Of a DNA stretch of 64,000 nt, positions 11,520-22,146 are shown one piece after another; position 1 is the stretch's first letter; every line of letters begins with the position of its first letter. This stretch comes from Geosiphon pyriformis (lineage: Eukaryota; Glomeromycota; Glomeromycetes; Archaeosporales; Geosiphonaceae): positions 1 to 64,000 of the forward strand of contig JAAOMT010000135.1 of assembly GCA_016748015.1 (NCBI GenBank). The letters are read 5' to 3'. The position numbers and the translations under genes were made by a program. The notes below the pieces were generated by a model that had not been told where the DNA came from, ran no database searches, and worked only from the letters and a program-made list of their open reading frames with translations.

Positions 11520-13201
11520 AATTGGTTGTTGTTTAATGGTTTTTATGTGTGTTTTATTCATAACAAGCAGTCAGTATTGGTAATATTTTCAGTTCTAGAT
11601 ACATTACCATTAATATTTCCGAGATTTAAGTTTTCTGATATATTAAGATAAGTTGGCTGGAAATTTGGGTAGTTTGGGTAGTTTGCGTTTGTTTGCTGAT
11701 TAGATCCTATGTGGTTTGGGTTTCTCTGAACCAACACATTTTAATTCTACATGGGCTGATTTCGGGGCTCAAGACACCAATTTTGGTTGGTTATCATGAG
11801 CTGTTGCTAATAAGTTCCTTGATTTTGGTATGTAGTGGGGTATTGACATGATATTGGTGTGTATTGATTCCTAGACATTTGAAGTGGTATGTAATAATTA
11901 TTCTCACATGCCTTGTGCATCATTCGTGTTTGACATTGACTAATCAAATGTTCTACGCATTTACAAAAATAACAGACATGTATTTCTGTTCTAAAGTCCT
12001 GGTATGACGAGCAATTATTTTGACTGCTGCTGAATTCTAGGTTGTGTCTCTGAAGTGGTTAGTATGTATTACTTCTTCCTGGGTCCAAGATGAAGTAACT
12101 TTCTATTTTCTTAGAAAGTTCCTCTCCTAATTGTGCTATTTTCTTCTCTAAAGTTTCTGTCTTGTTTTGCTTAATCACCATGTTAATTATTTGACTATAG
12201 TAAACTTTTTTTTCAGCCAATTCAAGGGCTCTGGCAAGCATAATGGCTTTTGGTAATGAATCAAAGTGGGCAGAACATACTCTTCCTAAAATTCTGCTTT
12301 TTAATCCTTTAATAAATTGATTTAAAACCTGAGGATTGGTATAGTATCTTTGCTCAATTGTTTCAATCTGATGGTGAATTCGATTGAATTGAACAAGATA
12401 TTGGGTAACAGTTTTATCTGTATCTTGCTTGATAGTATTGAATTTGTTCTGCAGTTGGATTACAGTGTTTGGGTCACTAAAATACTTTAAGAGTGTGTCT
12501 TTGAATTTGGCAAAGCTTGTGGGTTTTGTTTTCAAGCTTTAATACTATGAGTCAGCAGTGTCTTTTAGGAAGAAAAATAACATTTGGATTGCTCTTTGAT
12601 CATTCCAGTTATTTGTTTAGATGGCTTTTTGTGCTTCTCTGAGCCATGTGTGCACGTCCATTTTTTTTTCTTCTTCTCCTGAGAAATCTGTTAATCGTGC
12701 AATGTATGGTGTGGCCATTTTGTCATTGTTTCTTGCTGGTGGGTTTATTGGTCTAAGAGGAAATGGAATGATATTTCCTTGAGCATTACTAAAGATGACT
12801 TCTCTTATATTCAGTTTTTCTTCTTGATCATGAATTTCTTGGTTTCTGGACTGGCTGCTTGTTCCAATGACTGGTCTTGTGCTTGTTTTTTTACTGGTTT
12901 TTTCAGATTCTGATTCAGACTCCTTTTCATGGTTTTCAAATCTCGCTCTGAATTTTGGTTGAAAAAAGGGTTTTTGGAATAGTGATAAATATCCTTCTGT
13001 AATTGGTATATCTCCCCAATTGTGTTGTTTGAGCTTCTCAGTGTAATTAGGAGTTCTCGGCATTTGTGGGGTTGATATGGATGATGATGCAGCTTCTAAT
13101 GGGAGTTGGATTTTATTATCTAGGGAAAAATAGTAAGATCTTTCTTCTGGTGAATGAAAACATTGTTTCTTTACTAATTGTGTGACGTTTTTCTTGGGCA
13201 T
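11520..13201 (-). pseudogene. gag of B2, C-terminal part (N-terminal part at 23128-23512)
   Basis: Two open pieces (12617-13201 and 12059-12535) encode a capsid-like region (WLREAQKAI, then FKDTLLKYFSDPNTVIQLQNKF and RIHHQIETIEQ). After a break comes a CCHC knuckle, C-YF-C-KCVE-H-LISQ-C, at about 11928-11970, and a Gln/Asn/Pro-rich tail reaching about 11520. The gene is split by A2 and its first 130 codons or so lie at 23128-23512. Protease and RT do not follow. Confidence 0.82.
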
Positions 13202-14175
13202 TGTTATCAGTAGAATTTTAGCTATTAATTAGCAGAAAAATTACCCTTATAATTCTTATAATTAATTAGTATATTAATATCATTTCAAATTATCATTTAT
13301 TATTTAATCAATTATTACATATTACAATTCAATTAAATAATCCAATTAGTATAACAGAAAGTAAGATGATCAAATTACACAATACTCTGAACTTTGTAAC
13401 ATTCTAAAATTTGCCAAAATTTACAGAAATTAGCCGAAATTTATAAGAAATTTGCCAAAATTATGAATAGTTTACCCAAATTAATCAATAGTTCAGCAAA
13501 ATAACTTGTAGTTCATCAAAATGTATCTTTAGTTTGCTGAAAGTTGAGCAAAAAGAAAAAGTGCAAGTTCATAGACTAGTACTACAACAAGTTATATAAA
13601 AGAAGAGCTTTTCTCTTCAAGAAAATGTATTTTACTTTAAATTTATTACTTAGAACCATTCCTATACACACAAAAAGAAATAAATATCAAATAATTTGAT
13701 AAACCAAATTTTTTAATTATTGCACTTGGAAAATCCCCAAAACCCAACTAATGTTTTGAAATTAATTAGCTATCAATTTCAGTAAACTGTTAATGACTCA
13801 GGCCTGGATAGAAAACATTTCCCTTGATAAAATCCTATTTCTTTTACATTTTTTTATTTATTACAATCATTAAGGTAGCCTACAGACAAGATTTCTGTAG
13901 AAAAGTTGACTTTCACAGCAAAGTAATTACACATTTTTAGTGAGCTTCTAGATGAGCAATTCCTGGGAAAGAGTTGACATTTACTACAACATAACTACAT
14001 AAAGTAACTGGCAAAGAATTGGCTATTCCACTATAAGCCCAGCAGTTCAAATTATAGGAGATAATTTGAAGATAAATTCAGTTATTGGAGGTTCAACTAC
14101 TTCTAGAAAATGTGAATTTGCAACCAACAGACAGTTACAACATTTAAAAAAAGAGACCAAAAACCTCTGGTAACA
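13202..14175 (+). repeat. 5' LTR of A2
   Basis: TGTTATC...GGTAACA. Promoter part: imperfect GAAATTTGCC repeats near 13400-13470 and a TATA-like box (TTATATAAAA) near 13590. It differs from the 3' LTR at 22127-23127 at many positions, so the insertion is old. Confidence 0.92.
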
Positions 14176-14177
14176 TT

Positions 14178-14193
14178 TGGTGCTCTCCCATGG
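14178..14193 (+). promoter_or_regulatory. primer-binding site of A2
   Basis: Two bases after the LTR comes TGGTGCTCTCCCATGG, which begins with TGG as expected for pairing to a tRNA 3' CCA end. The implied tRNA 3' end is ...GAGAGCACCA. The C family site (TGGTGCTCCCTGTGAGG) shares TGGTGCTC, so A and C may use related primers. I cannot name the tRNA. Confidence 0.7.
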
Positions 14194-14221
14194 AAATAAC
14201 ACAACAACAACAAACTTCAAA

Positions 14222-15960
14222 ATGGTGACCACACCAGACACAACAACTCTAAAGTATTATCAGTCAATTTACACCCATTGCAAGCAAAGATTCAACATTC
14301 CAGACGGAATTGAAATTGTTAAAAAAACAATTTACCAATATATTGAAAACCATATCAATAATTATCTTCTTGGAAATTACAACATTTCAGAAGTAAGAAG
14401 CAATCTCTATAATAATCTAGTACACTATTCATGATTGGGAACTGAAGACCTTAACAGTAAAACACTTGCCACCTACTTTCAAGAACTTAATTACAACATT
14501 ATCAAGTATTGTGAAGAAAAATACCCACTACAGTCTAAATACTCTTTTGACTTTGAATCAGAAACAGAAACAGACAACAAAGGCAAACAAAAAGTGAAAC
14601 AACACTCAAAAACCACTCCAAACACTCCAATACTACCAAAAACAACTGCCAAATACTTGCAAACACCTGAACAAAGAACCAGTGTCAAATTACCACTTTC
14701 TATTACACCATTTCTAATTTCACTTGCTCAACTGCAAACACCAAATTTACCACTTAACCATTTCTCCAGACTAGAAGATTTTCAGTCACTTAGAAATTCT
14801 ACTCAACAGCAGGAACCTATATCAACAAGCACCAATATTATTGAATACTTGCAGGAAAACAAAAGTGATCATTCAAAAAATTTAAAAAGTGAAGAAACTG
14901 AATCAAAACAAGGAGAAGCCACAGAAAACAAAAAGGAAATGACAACTGCTTATATTGCAAAGATTCCAGAATTTATGGGTGAAGATAATGATACCAGTCC
15001 TCAAGAATAACTTGACAAAGTTCAAAAAGCAGAAGATACAAATGGTTGGATTGCAGCAAGAATGCTTAAAGCAATTCCCTACTTTTTCCAAGAAACAGCA
15101 GGAGAATGGTTTGAAAATTTAGAAAAACCATTTGGAAACTGACAAGCATTCAAAGATGCTTTTCTACAACAATTCATTGACAACAATACTTCTATTACTC
15201 TCAAAAACCGCTTTCACAATATCAAGCAAGAAACATCTGAAACTGTTATGACCTATCTTGGAAGATTTAACAAACTTCTCAGATGAATCTGACAATTGGA
15301 AACCAATGACTACTATTTTGATGCTCAAATTCTGGATCAGTTTATAGCAGAGTTAAAAGACAAACTGATTAAAAAAGTCCATTCACATGCTCCAGCAGAC
15401 TTAGCAACTGCTATTAGACATACAAAGAGCTATGAAATGGCAATGGAAAAAGCAAATCACACCAAGCTTGTAAACCTTGCAATTAGAAAAACCAGCTAAA
15501 AAGAAGATCAACTAACTCACAAAAAAGGTTGAAAGCTACTTCACAAACCAACAACAATAGCAACAACAACCACAAAAATATCAACCCTCACAATAACACA
15601 ACCAAAACAATTTTAGATTACCATTCAACAACCAATCTCAAAATTGTTACTATTGTGGAATTACAGGACACTGGAAACGAGATTGTAGGAAACTACAAAG
15701 AGACCAACAAAACAGAAGTAATCAATGTTACTCTTCACCACAACAATCTTATTACCAATCTCCACCACCAACCTATTATTCACCAAGACCACAAAATCAA
15801 AACAGTTACTATTCACCAGCTCCACAACCAATACAGCAACAATATCAGCAATCTTTACCAATTCAGCCATATCAGACACCATCCACTCAACAATATCAAG
15901 TACCAGCAAGAAGATTGGTTCAACATAACCAATTCACATCCCAAAATTAATTGCAGAGTA
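14222..15960 (+). pseudogene. gag of A2 with CCHC knuckle
   Basis: Starts at ATG 14222 (MVTTPDTTTLKYY), matching the B2 gag start. Open pieces are 14222-14434 and 14435-15010, then stops at about 15008, 15140, 15284 and 15290, a further piece at 15296-15499, and a +1 shift between about 15525 and 15640. The knuckle C-YY-C-GITG-H-WKRD-C is at 15645-15689 in the new frame, followed by a Gln/Tyr/Ser/Pro-rich tail. The product would form the particle shell and bind RNA. Stops at GN*QAF and similar sites look like lost Trp codons. Confidence 0.85.
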
Positions 15961-15989
15961 ACAACAACAGAATCAATTCAAATAACTAG

Positions 15990-16646
15990 TTGGTTCTTCA
16001 AAATTCTGGTCAGCAAAGACCCAATCACTATCACACTCAACCCAGTTATCTTACAATACCAGAGGAATCAGATTTTCAACAAACTGTACTTTCTGAAGGT
16101 AAACTTGCAGCACCAAGATTAAACTCTTCTAACCATACCATTCCACCAGCTCAAATTGCCCAAAATGCCAATCTGTCAGATATATTTCCATTTGAATTTG
16201 AAGCAAATGAATCACCATTTCTGCTTAGTAATACAGCAGTCAATGAACAGAAAGCAATTACTGCTATGTACACAGAAGCTACAGTGGAAGGAAAACCCAT
16301 TCACTTAATTTTAGATAGTAGATTGGCTAGAAGTATCATTACTTACCAGCTGATGCAACAACTCAAACAAAACATAGACAGACCAGCTCAAACAGTTATT
16401 GTCACAGCTGATGGTATGAAGAAGACTCCAGTAGAAGAAATTAATAATTTCTCCTTTACAATTGATGGAATCACCATTCCAGTTAAAGTTCTTGTTATGG
16501 ATGCACCCCAATACCAAGCTCTAGTCGGAAATAATTGGCTTTTCAAGGCCAATGCAAACCTGAACTGGAAAACTCAAGAACTTAAAATCTCATACCAAAG
16601 ACAATATACTATAATACCTGCAACCTGTGGTACCTTTAACAAATGA
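15990..16646 (+). pseudogene. retropepsin region of A2
   Basis: An open frame of 218 codons continuing the gag-tail frame. The protease core is at 16290-16640: IHLILDSRLARSIIT holds the active-site Asp (16314-16316), but the following Ser-Gly has become Ser-Arg, a GGA to AGA change. Hydrophobic beta strands and VLVMDAPQYQALVGNNWLFK (the flap-distal LLG-type motif of Ty3 proteases) follow. It is probably inactive because of the Gly loss. A stop (TGA, 16644-16646) separates it from the Cys-rich region. Confidence 0.82.
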
Positions 16647-17457
16647 TCAGAAAAAGCTCCAGTATTTGAATTTAAAGAAAAGAAGGAAATAATACTCACT
16701 GAAACCTACATGGGTCTTAGATCACCATCCAATTGGGCTGAGGAAACAGAACAAGAGATTTTTAAAGAATCAAGGGGATAGAAGAAAGTTAAATATTTCA
16801 TACCAGAACCATAAAAAGAACCACTATACATTCCACTAAAATGCAAAGATTGCAAAAAGAAGCTTTCATCTATGGAAGCCTGTATTTCCCCAGAAGAAGA
16901 ATACAAAACTTGCACTTGCTACTTCTGCAAGGCATGTCATAGAGAATAATTTGGATCCCAAAAGAGAAGTGGAAAATGGGACAAAACTCTTTGCCTTACT
17001 TGTGGAGAAAGGCTACCAAAAGAATGCAATTAAATTAATGTAGCAATAAGAGAAAGAGTATGTGATCAAACTTGTTAATATGCTCTATCAATTTCGAAAA
17101 AAGTCAAAAGAGGAACACCATTTGATGCAGTATACAACAGTGCTTTCAATAAACTTTACCACTACTCTCATGATGCTAAAATGATTTTTGATCTAGCAAT
17201 GGCATTGATCAATAAAGCCACCCAAGAAGATGTCCACCAAATGAAAGAAGCTGAATACATTGAGTATATCATAGAATTAGCTGGATTTGATTATGAAGAT
17301 GAAGTAGAAACCTACTACCAAATTGCAAGCCACACATATCCGACCAAAGAAGCTCAAATTCAACAATTAGAGCAAATAAACATTTAATTGTGTGAAAAAT
17401 GTGTTATGTCTTGTGATGACCAATGGTGTTTAGAATGTTATGCTCTTAGCATTCCTC
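16647..17457 (+). pseudogene. Cys-rich, possibly zinc-binding region between protease and dUTPase (A2)
   Basis: Same frame as the protease and the dUTPase, interrupted by several stops. Cysteine pairs occur in order: CKDC (about 16846), CTC and CKAC followed by His (about 16907-16940), CLTC (about 16992), CDQTC (about 17070), and after a helical acidic stretch (17181-17387) CEKC...C...CLEC (17394-17436). The spacing suggests two or three zinc ribbons or knuckles. I know of no such region at this place in well-described Ty3 elements. A nucleic-acid-binding or assembly role would be a guess. Confidence 0.6.
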
Positions 17458-18053
17458 TGCCAGATGAGAATAATGAAAATGAAATCGAATTTGGAGTATT
17501 TGAACTAGTAGAAGAACTACCAACCACTCCCATCTATCTTCTTAAAAAGCAACCATCTCTACAACTTAAATATTTTGACAACTATGGCCAAGGAATTAGA
17601 CCAGAAAAAACACACGAAATTGATGCTAGATATGACCTAAGATACCCAGGAAAAAATACTTTGGTTCTCCAACCAAAGTTCTTGACAAAAATCAATCTTA
17701 AAATTGCTCTTGAAATTCCACCAGGAGCAATGGTTCAAATTGCCTTCAGATCATCATTGGCAAGCAAAGAAATCAATATTAGAGGAGGAGTTATAGATGC
17801 AAGATACACTGGAGACATTACCATCATGTTGCAGAATGAAACAGACAAACCATTTAAAATTGAACATGCTGAAAAAATTGCTCAAGCAATTTACTTACCC
17901 TTAATCAACATTTCGGGTTTACAATCAATAAACAACAGAGAACAATTGGAAAAAAGTGAAAGAGAAACTCAAAGTTTTGGTTCAACTGGACGATTTACAG
18001 TTCCAGTAAACATAGTTTTTAATACACAAAATGAATCTCACCAGATTCTTTAA
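17388..18053 (+). CDS. dUTPase domain of the A2 polyprotein
   Basis: A 221-codon open stretch (part of a longer polyprotein; it begins after a TAA, so it is not a gene with its own start). From residue 79 it has the five motifs of trimeric dUTPases in order: motif 1 DARYDL (17622), motif 2 RSSLASK (17748), motif 3 GVIDARYTGDI (17787, with the catalytic Asp), motif 4 AEKIAQAI (17868) and motif 5 FGSTGRF (17976). The family hydrolyses dUTP to dUMP and PPi and keeps uracil out of newly made cDNA. Motif 1 has Arg where Gly is usual, another G-to-A type change. The domain lies between protease and RT, unlike lentiviruses (between RT and integrase) or betaretroviruses (with protease). Confidence 0.88.
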   Translation: MCEKCVMSCDDQWCLECYALSIPLPDENNENEIEFGVFELVEELPTTPIYLLKKQPSLQLKYFDNYGQGIRPEKTHEIDARYDLRYPGKNTLVLQPKFLTKINLKIALEIPPGAMVQIAFRSSLASKEINIRGGVIDARYTGDITIMLQNETDKPFKIEHAEKIAQAIYLPLINISGLQSINNREQLEKSERETQSFGSTGRFTVPVNIVFNTQNESHQIL

Positions 18054-18593
18054 CTTCTCCAGCCAATTATTATTTCACTTTTTGGAGAACATCACGAAAT
18101 TTACACTTGCTCAAAACCCACCACTACACAACAAATCTTTGAATCCAATAAACAAATCTGTTTGAAGCATGAAATCTCAATTCCAAACGTTTATATTCCC
18201 AAAAGAATGAAAAAATTTCAAGTTACATTTTACAACCCCAATAATTATTCTATTGTCTTATTAAACAAAGTAGAAATTGGAATCATACACAGCAATATCT
18301 TTCAAAATGAAAACCCTCAAATTGTCTCTAATTTTATCGAAATTGTAAGGCACACTCTACTCCCAAATCCAAATATTATTTTCACTACTGAAAACTACCA
18401 CCTTTTGGAAAAAAAACTTGCTCGAATCAACATGGGTCCCTTAAAACCTCAACAACAAAGACAATTAAAACAATTGATAGCTGAATTTGCAGATATATTT
18501 GCAAAAGACAACAATGACCTGGGAAAAATGGATATTGTTCAACATCAGATTCATACAGAAGATGCTTCACCAAAACATTAGCAAGCTTACAGA
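18054..18593 (+). pseudogene. linker between dUTPase and RT in A2
   Basis: Open from 18162 to 18581 after the stop at 18051-18053. The first half is beta-rich (ISIPNVYIPKRMKKFQVTF, then NNYSIVLLNKVEIGII), which faintly resembles the region of dUTPase around motif 4. The second half is the usual Ty3 lead-in to RT (QLIAEFADIFAKDNNDLGKM, then HQIHTEDASPKH). The stop TAG at 18579-18581 falls where a Gln codon would be expected. Confidence 0.6.
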
Positions 18594-19295
18594 GTGCTAC
18601 CTGTCAGCCACCAATTCATCAGAGAAGAAATCCAGAGAATGCTCAATAACAGATTGATTCAACTATCAAGAAGTTCTTGGGTCTTACCAGTAGTCTTTGT
18701 CAAAAAGAAAAATGGAAAAATCAGATTTTGTGTTGACTATCACCAATTGAACAGTGTGACAATTGGAGATGCCTACCCTCTTCCAAGAATTAATAACATG
18801 CTAGATGCTCTAGAAAAAGCCAAGTTTTTTTCAACTTTAGACTTGGAAAGTGGATACTGGCAAGTCAAAATGGACCCAAAAGACCGACCCAAAACAGCAT
18901 TTACCACCCAGGGAAGAAACTATGAGTTCAATATTATGCCTTTTGGACTCTGCAATACACCAGCAACATTCCAGCAACTCATGGATGTTGTATATGAAAG
19001 ACTCTTGTGGCAATCAGTAGTTGTCTATCTTGATGATACTGATGTATATTCACCAAACTTTAAGACTCATCTTATCCACCTACGAAAAGTTTTTCAACAA
19101 TTATGGAAAGCAGAATTGAAGTTAAACATTGAAAAATGTCACTTTGGAAAAACAAGCTTAATCTTCCTCAAACACATTGTTAGTAAAGATGGAGTCAAAC
19201 CAAATCCTGGAACAATCAGTGCTGTCAAAAACTTTCAAACTCCCAGAAATACCATGGAACTACGAAGATTTGTAGGATTAGCCTCTTACTATTGA
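18594..19295 (+). pseudogene. reverse transcriptase of A2
   Basis: An open frame of 233 codons with the Ty3 RT motifs in order: WVLPVVFVKKKNGKIRFCVD, YPLPRINNMLDAL, FSTLDLESGYWQVKM, MPFGLCNTPATFQQLMD, and the catalytic VVYLDDTDVY (YLDD present), then the thumb (LKLNIEKCHFGK, FLKHIVSKDGVKP). It ends at TGA in ASYY*KFIKGF, where an Arg or Trp codon is expected. Within the stretch nothing catalytic is lost. Confidence 0.9.
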
Positions 19296-19838
19296 AAATT
19301 TATAAAAGGATTCTCAAAAATTGCCAAACCACTTAATTATCTTACCAACAAAAACATACCATACAAATAAACTGAAGAACAACAAAAAGCTTTTGAAATT
19401 CTCAAAACAAAATTGACAACAGTGCCAGTTTTTGCTTACCCAGACTTCAACAAATGATTTCAATTAGCCACTGATGCTTTATATATAGCATTTGGTGCCA
19501 TCTTATCACAATTAGATGAAAATAACCAGGAACAAGTTATCGCCTATGCCAGTAGAACACTCAAGCCAACAGAACTTAAATATGGCTTAACTGAATTGGA
19601 AGCTGTTGCAATCATTTGAGTTCTCAAACACTTTCAACAATACCTAAAGAATGGAAAAAAATTTGACATAATAACTGACAATATTAGTCTCAAATAGCTC
19701 AATAAAAAAAAAACTGAACAAAGTGCCAAACAGTCTTGATGGAATGATTTTCTAGCAGACTACAGATATATTGTACACCACAAACCAAGAAAACTACATA
19801 CTAATGTTAATAGTCTCTCAAGAATGAGACAACATTAA
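19296..19838 (+). pseudogene. RNase H region of A2
   Basis: Continues the RT frame through six or more stops. Recognisable parts: the connection (FIKGFSKIAKPLNYLTNKN), FQLATDALYIAFGAILSQ (catalytic Asp of TDA), VIAYASRTLKPTELKYGLTE (catalytic Glu of TELE), FDIITDN (third Asp) and the end YRYIVHHKPRKLHTNVNSLS. Several stops replace probable Trp codons (for example IIxVLKHF). Confidence 0.82.
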
Positions 19839-19932
19839 TACCAACAACAATTTCACCACAACTTACCAACCTACCAACAAAATAACCAAACAAAAATGGA
19901 TCCCAGAAAATTACAGCAATCTTAAAAATTAT

Positions 19933-21281
19933 TTGGAGACTCTTACCATGCCAGAAAATTGGTCTCCAAGTGAAAAACATTATTTACAACACCAATCAAA
20001 GCAATATTTCATACATCACAACAAAATCTATTATAAAAATCACAGAAACCCAAACCAACCACTCAAATTAGTACAAGAGAATGAAAAAGAAACAATTTTA
20101 TATAACATACATACAGATCAATCTTCAGCACACTTGAAAAGAGATGGAACAATTCAAAAAACTCTGGAACATTATTTTTGGTCTCACATGCAGAAAGATA
20201 TTTGACAATATGTAGAATCTTGTGATAGTTGTCAAAGAAAAGGAGGAATTCACTCCACAGAACCTTTAAATCCAATCAAAGTTGGACAATCTTTTAACAG
20301 AGTTGGAATTGATTTAGTCAGACTATTACCTATCACAACCCAAGAAAATCATTATATTGCAATTGCAGTGGATTATCTTACCAAATAGCCTGAAACTAAA
20401 GTCATCTAAAGAGCAGATGCAAAATCAGTAGCAAATTTCATCTATGAAGACATTATTTGTAGACATGGATGTCCAATTGAACTTTTATCTGATCAAGGAA
20501 CACATTTTGTAAACAACTTGATACAAAAAATTTGTAAATGATTCAATGTTAAAAGATCTTTATTATCACCTTATTACCCTCAAACAAATGGACTTATAGA
20601 ATGTTTCAACAGAACATTGTGTGAATCTCTAGCCAAAGTCTTAACAGACTTTGAGCAGAAATAGGATATCTTTATTCCATCAGTGTTACTAGTATACAGA
20701 ACGCTAAAACAAAATACTATGAAACATACACCATTTGATCTTACTTATGGAAGGACAACAACATTACCAATTAATTTCACAGTGGAAACATATCCTGTGC
20801 AACCAATTAATGAAAAGAACTTGCAAGAAACACTCCAAAGAAGGGCCTATACTTTTTTTAGTACACTGGAAAGAAAGAAAAAAATCGCAGCAACTCATAT
20901 TGAACATTTCCAAGCTTAACAAAAAGAAAGACACAACAACAAATTACCACCTATAACCAACGAATTTAAAATAGGAAATAAAGTTCTCTTACACAGAACT
21001 AAGGCTGAAAAACAATGGAATGAGAAATTTGAAAACAAATGAGATGGACCATTTTATATTCATGAAATTCTAGGCAATGGATCATACAAGTTAAGACTTG
21101 ATGACAAAATACTAGCAAAAGTTGCACATAGAGACAGATTAAAATACTATCATTCCAGAAACAATCCTGAACCATTAATTTCACAAATTGGTACACATTC
21201 CCCTTTAATTAATCTTGAAAATATTCTCTGAAATTTAGAACCAATAATTATAATAGAACAACAACCAAACTTAAATACTTA
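19933..21281 (+). pseudogene. integrase of A2
   Basis: The zinc finger (His of NIHTDQSSAHL; CDSC at about 20219) is followed by the core with GIDLVR (first Asp), LLSDQGTHFVN (second Asp) and NGLIECFNR (catalytic Glu), then the C-terminal GPY/F-like module (DGPFYIHEILGNGSYKLR), ending at 21281. All three catalytic residues are present. Stops at about 20203, 20386, 20407, 20539, 20662, 20917, 21040 and 21229 break it; 20662 (TAG) and 21040 (TGA) are TGG in A1, and 20917 (TAA) is CAA in A1. Confidence 0.9.
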
Positions 21282-21480
21282 ATTTAACATAATTTTACAA
21301 TAATCTTTAATAATACACAAAAGACAAAAATAATAAATAATTACAAAACACTTAAAACCCAAAAACAAATAAAACCCCAGACCCAAAAAAAAAAAAATTT
21401 TTTCTTTATTCTCTCTTTTCATAATTAGTCAATTTTACCATGATTATTTCTCGAAATATTCAACAAATATCCCAAAGTTA

Positions 21481-22146
21481 ATGTTAGCCTTGAAAATACT
21501 TCCTGACTTATTCATAACAATTAATGGAAGTCAAATTAATTACATTCAGAAAGAAACCACAGCCCCAGTAGTAAATCATGCACAGAACTATCACTCTTAT
21601 AGAAAAAATACAAGAAGTTACTCTGAAAATAGGTTATTAAGACTTTTGAAGCAAGCACTAGAAGAAAATCTTTTAATTGCCCCTATTAACATTTCACCAA
21701 ATACTACAATACAACAAAAACTTCTACTACTTTTCAATGAACAGGACAATGAACACACCCCTATCTATAAATACTTTCATATTGAAAAGACACTTTATGA
21801 ATGAAAACTGGAACTTGAAGCAACTAATTTTACTCCTGAAGCTATACAAAAACAAATTCACAATGAATTTAAAACAGCAGCTGGACCAACAAACACTTGC
21901 TATAAACTTAGAACAGCTTTTAGACTCTATAATTTGTTTAATACTTGTAAAAATATTCTACAAAATCCCATACTGCAACCAATGAAAGTCCAATACATTA
22001 GCAAACTTACAAAACTGAAATTTCAACAATTTTCAGACCAGATTACTTCAATTATTTTGGATCACTATTTCAATATTACAAATAGTGCTTGGACTTTGAC
22101 AGAGCTCAGTCTTAAGAAAGAGATTATGTTACCAGTAGAATTTTAG
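21481..22146 (+). pseudogene. ORF3 of A2, unknown product (221 codons, one stop)
   Basis: Open from ATG 21481 to 22146 apart from one TGA at 21802-21804, which is CGA (Arg) in A1. Conversely, the A1 stops are CAA in A2. The source frame was therefore open. The protein is helical and basic in the middle (RLLRLLKQALEENLLI; FKTAAGPTNTCYKL; AFRLYNLFNTCKNILQ), with no signal peptide or membrane span. It ends ...SAWTLTELSLKKEIMLPVEF, with the polypurine tract and the first 20 bases of the LTR coding. Families B and C have ORFs in the same place with a similar ending (TEL/PEL, acidic or basic pair, hydrophobic). The function is unknown. Confidence 0.75.

Noticed and set aside
15661-15909. Minus-strand ORF rich in Val, Leu and Ile
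   Set aside because: Antisense of the Gln/Asn-rich gag tail of A2; no supporting homology in the other copies.
14222-21281. TGA read as Trp (alternative genetic code)
   Set aside because: TGG is used throughout as Trp, and TAA and TAG stops occur at Trp and Gln positions too; aligned copies show TGG at the TGA sites. Decay explains it better.
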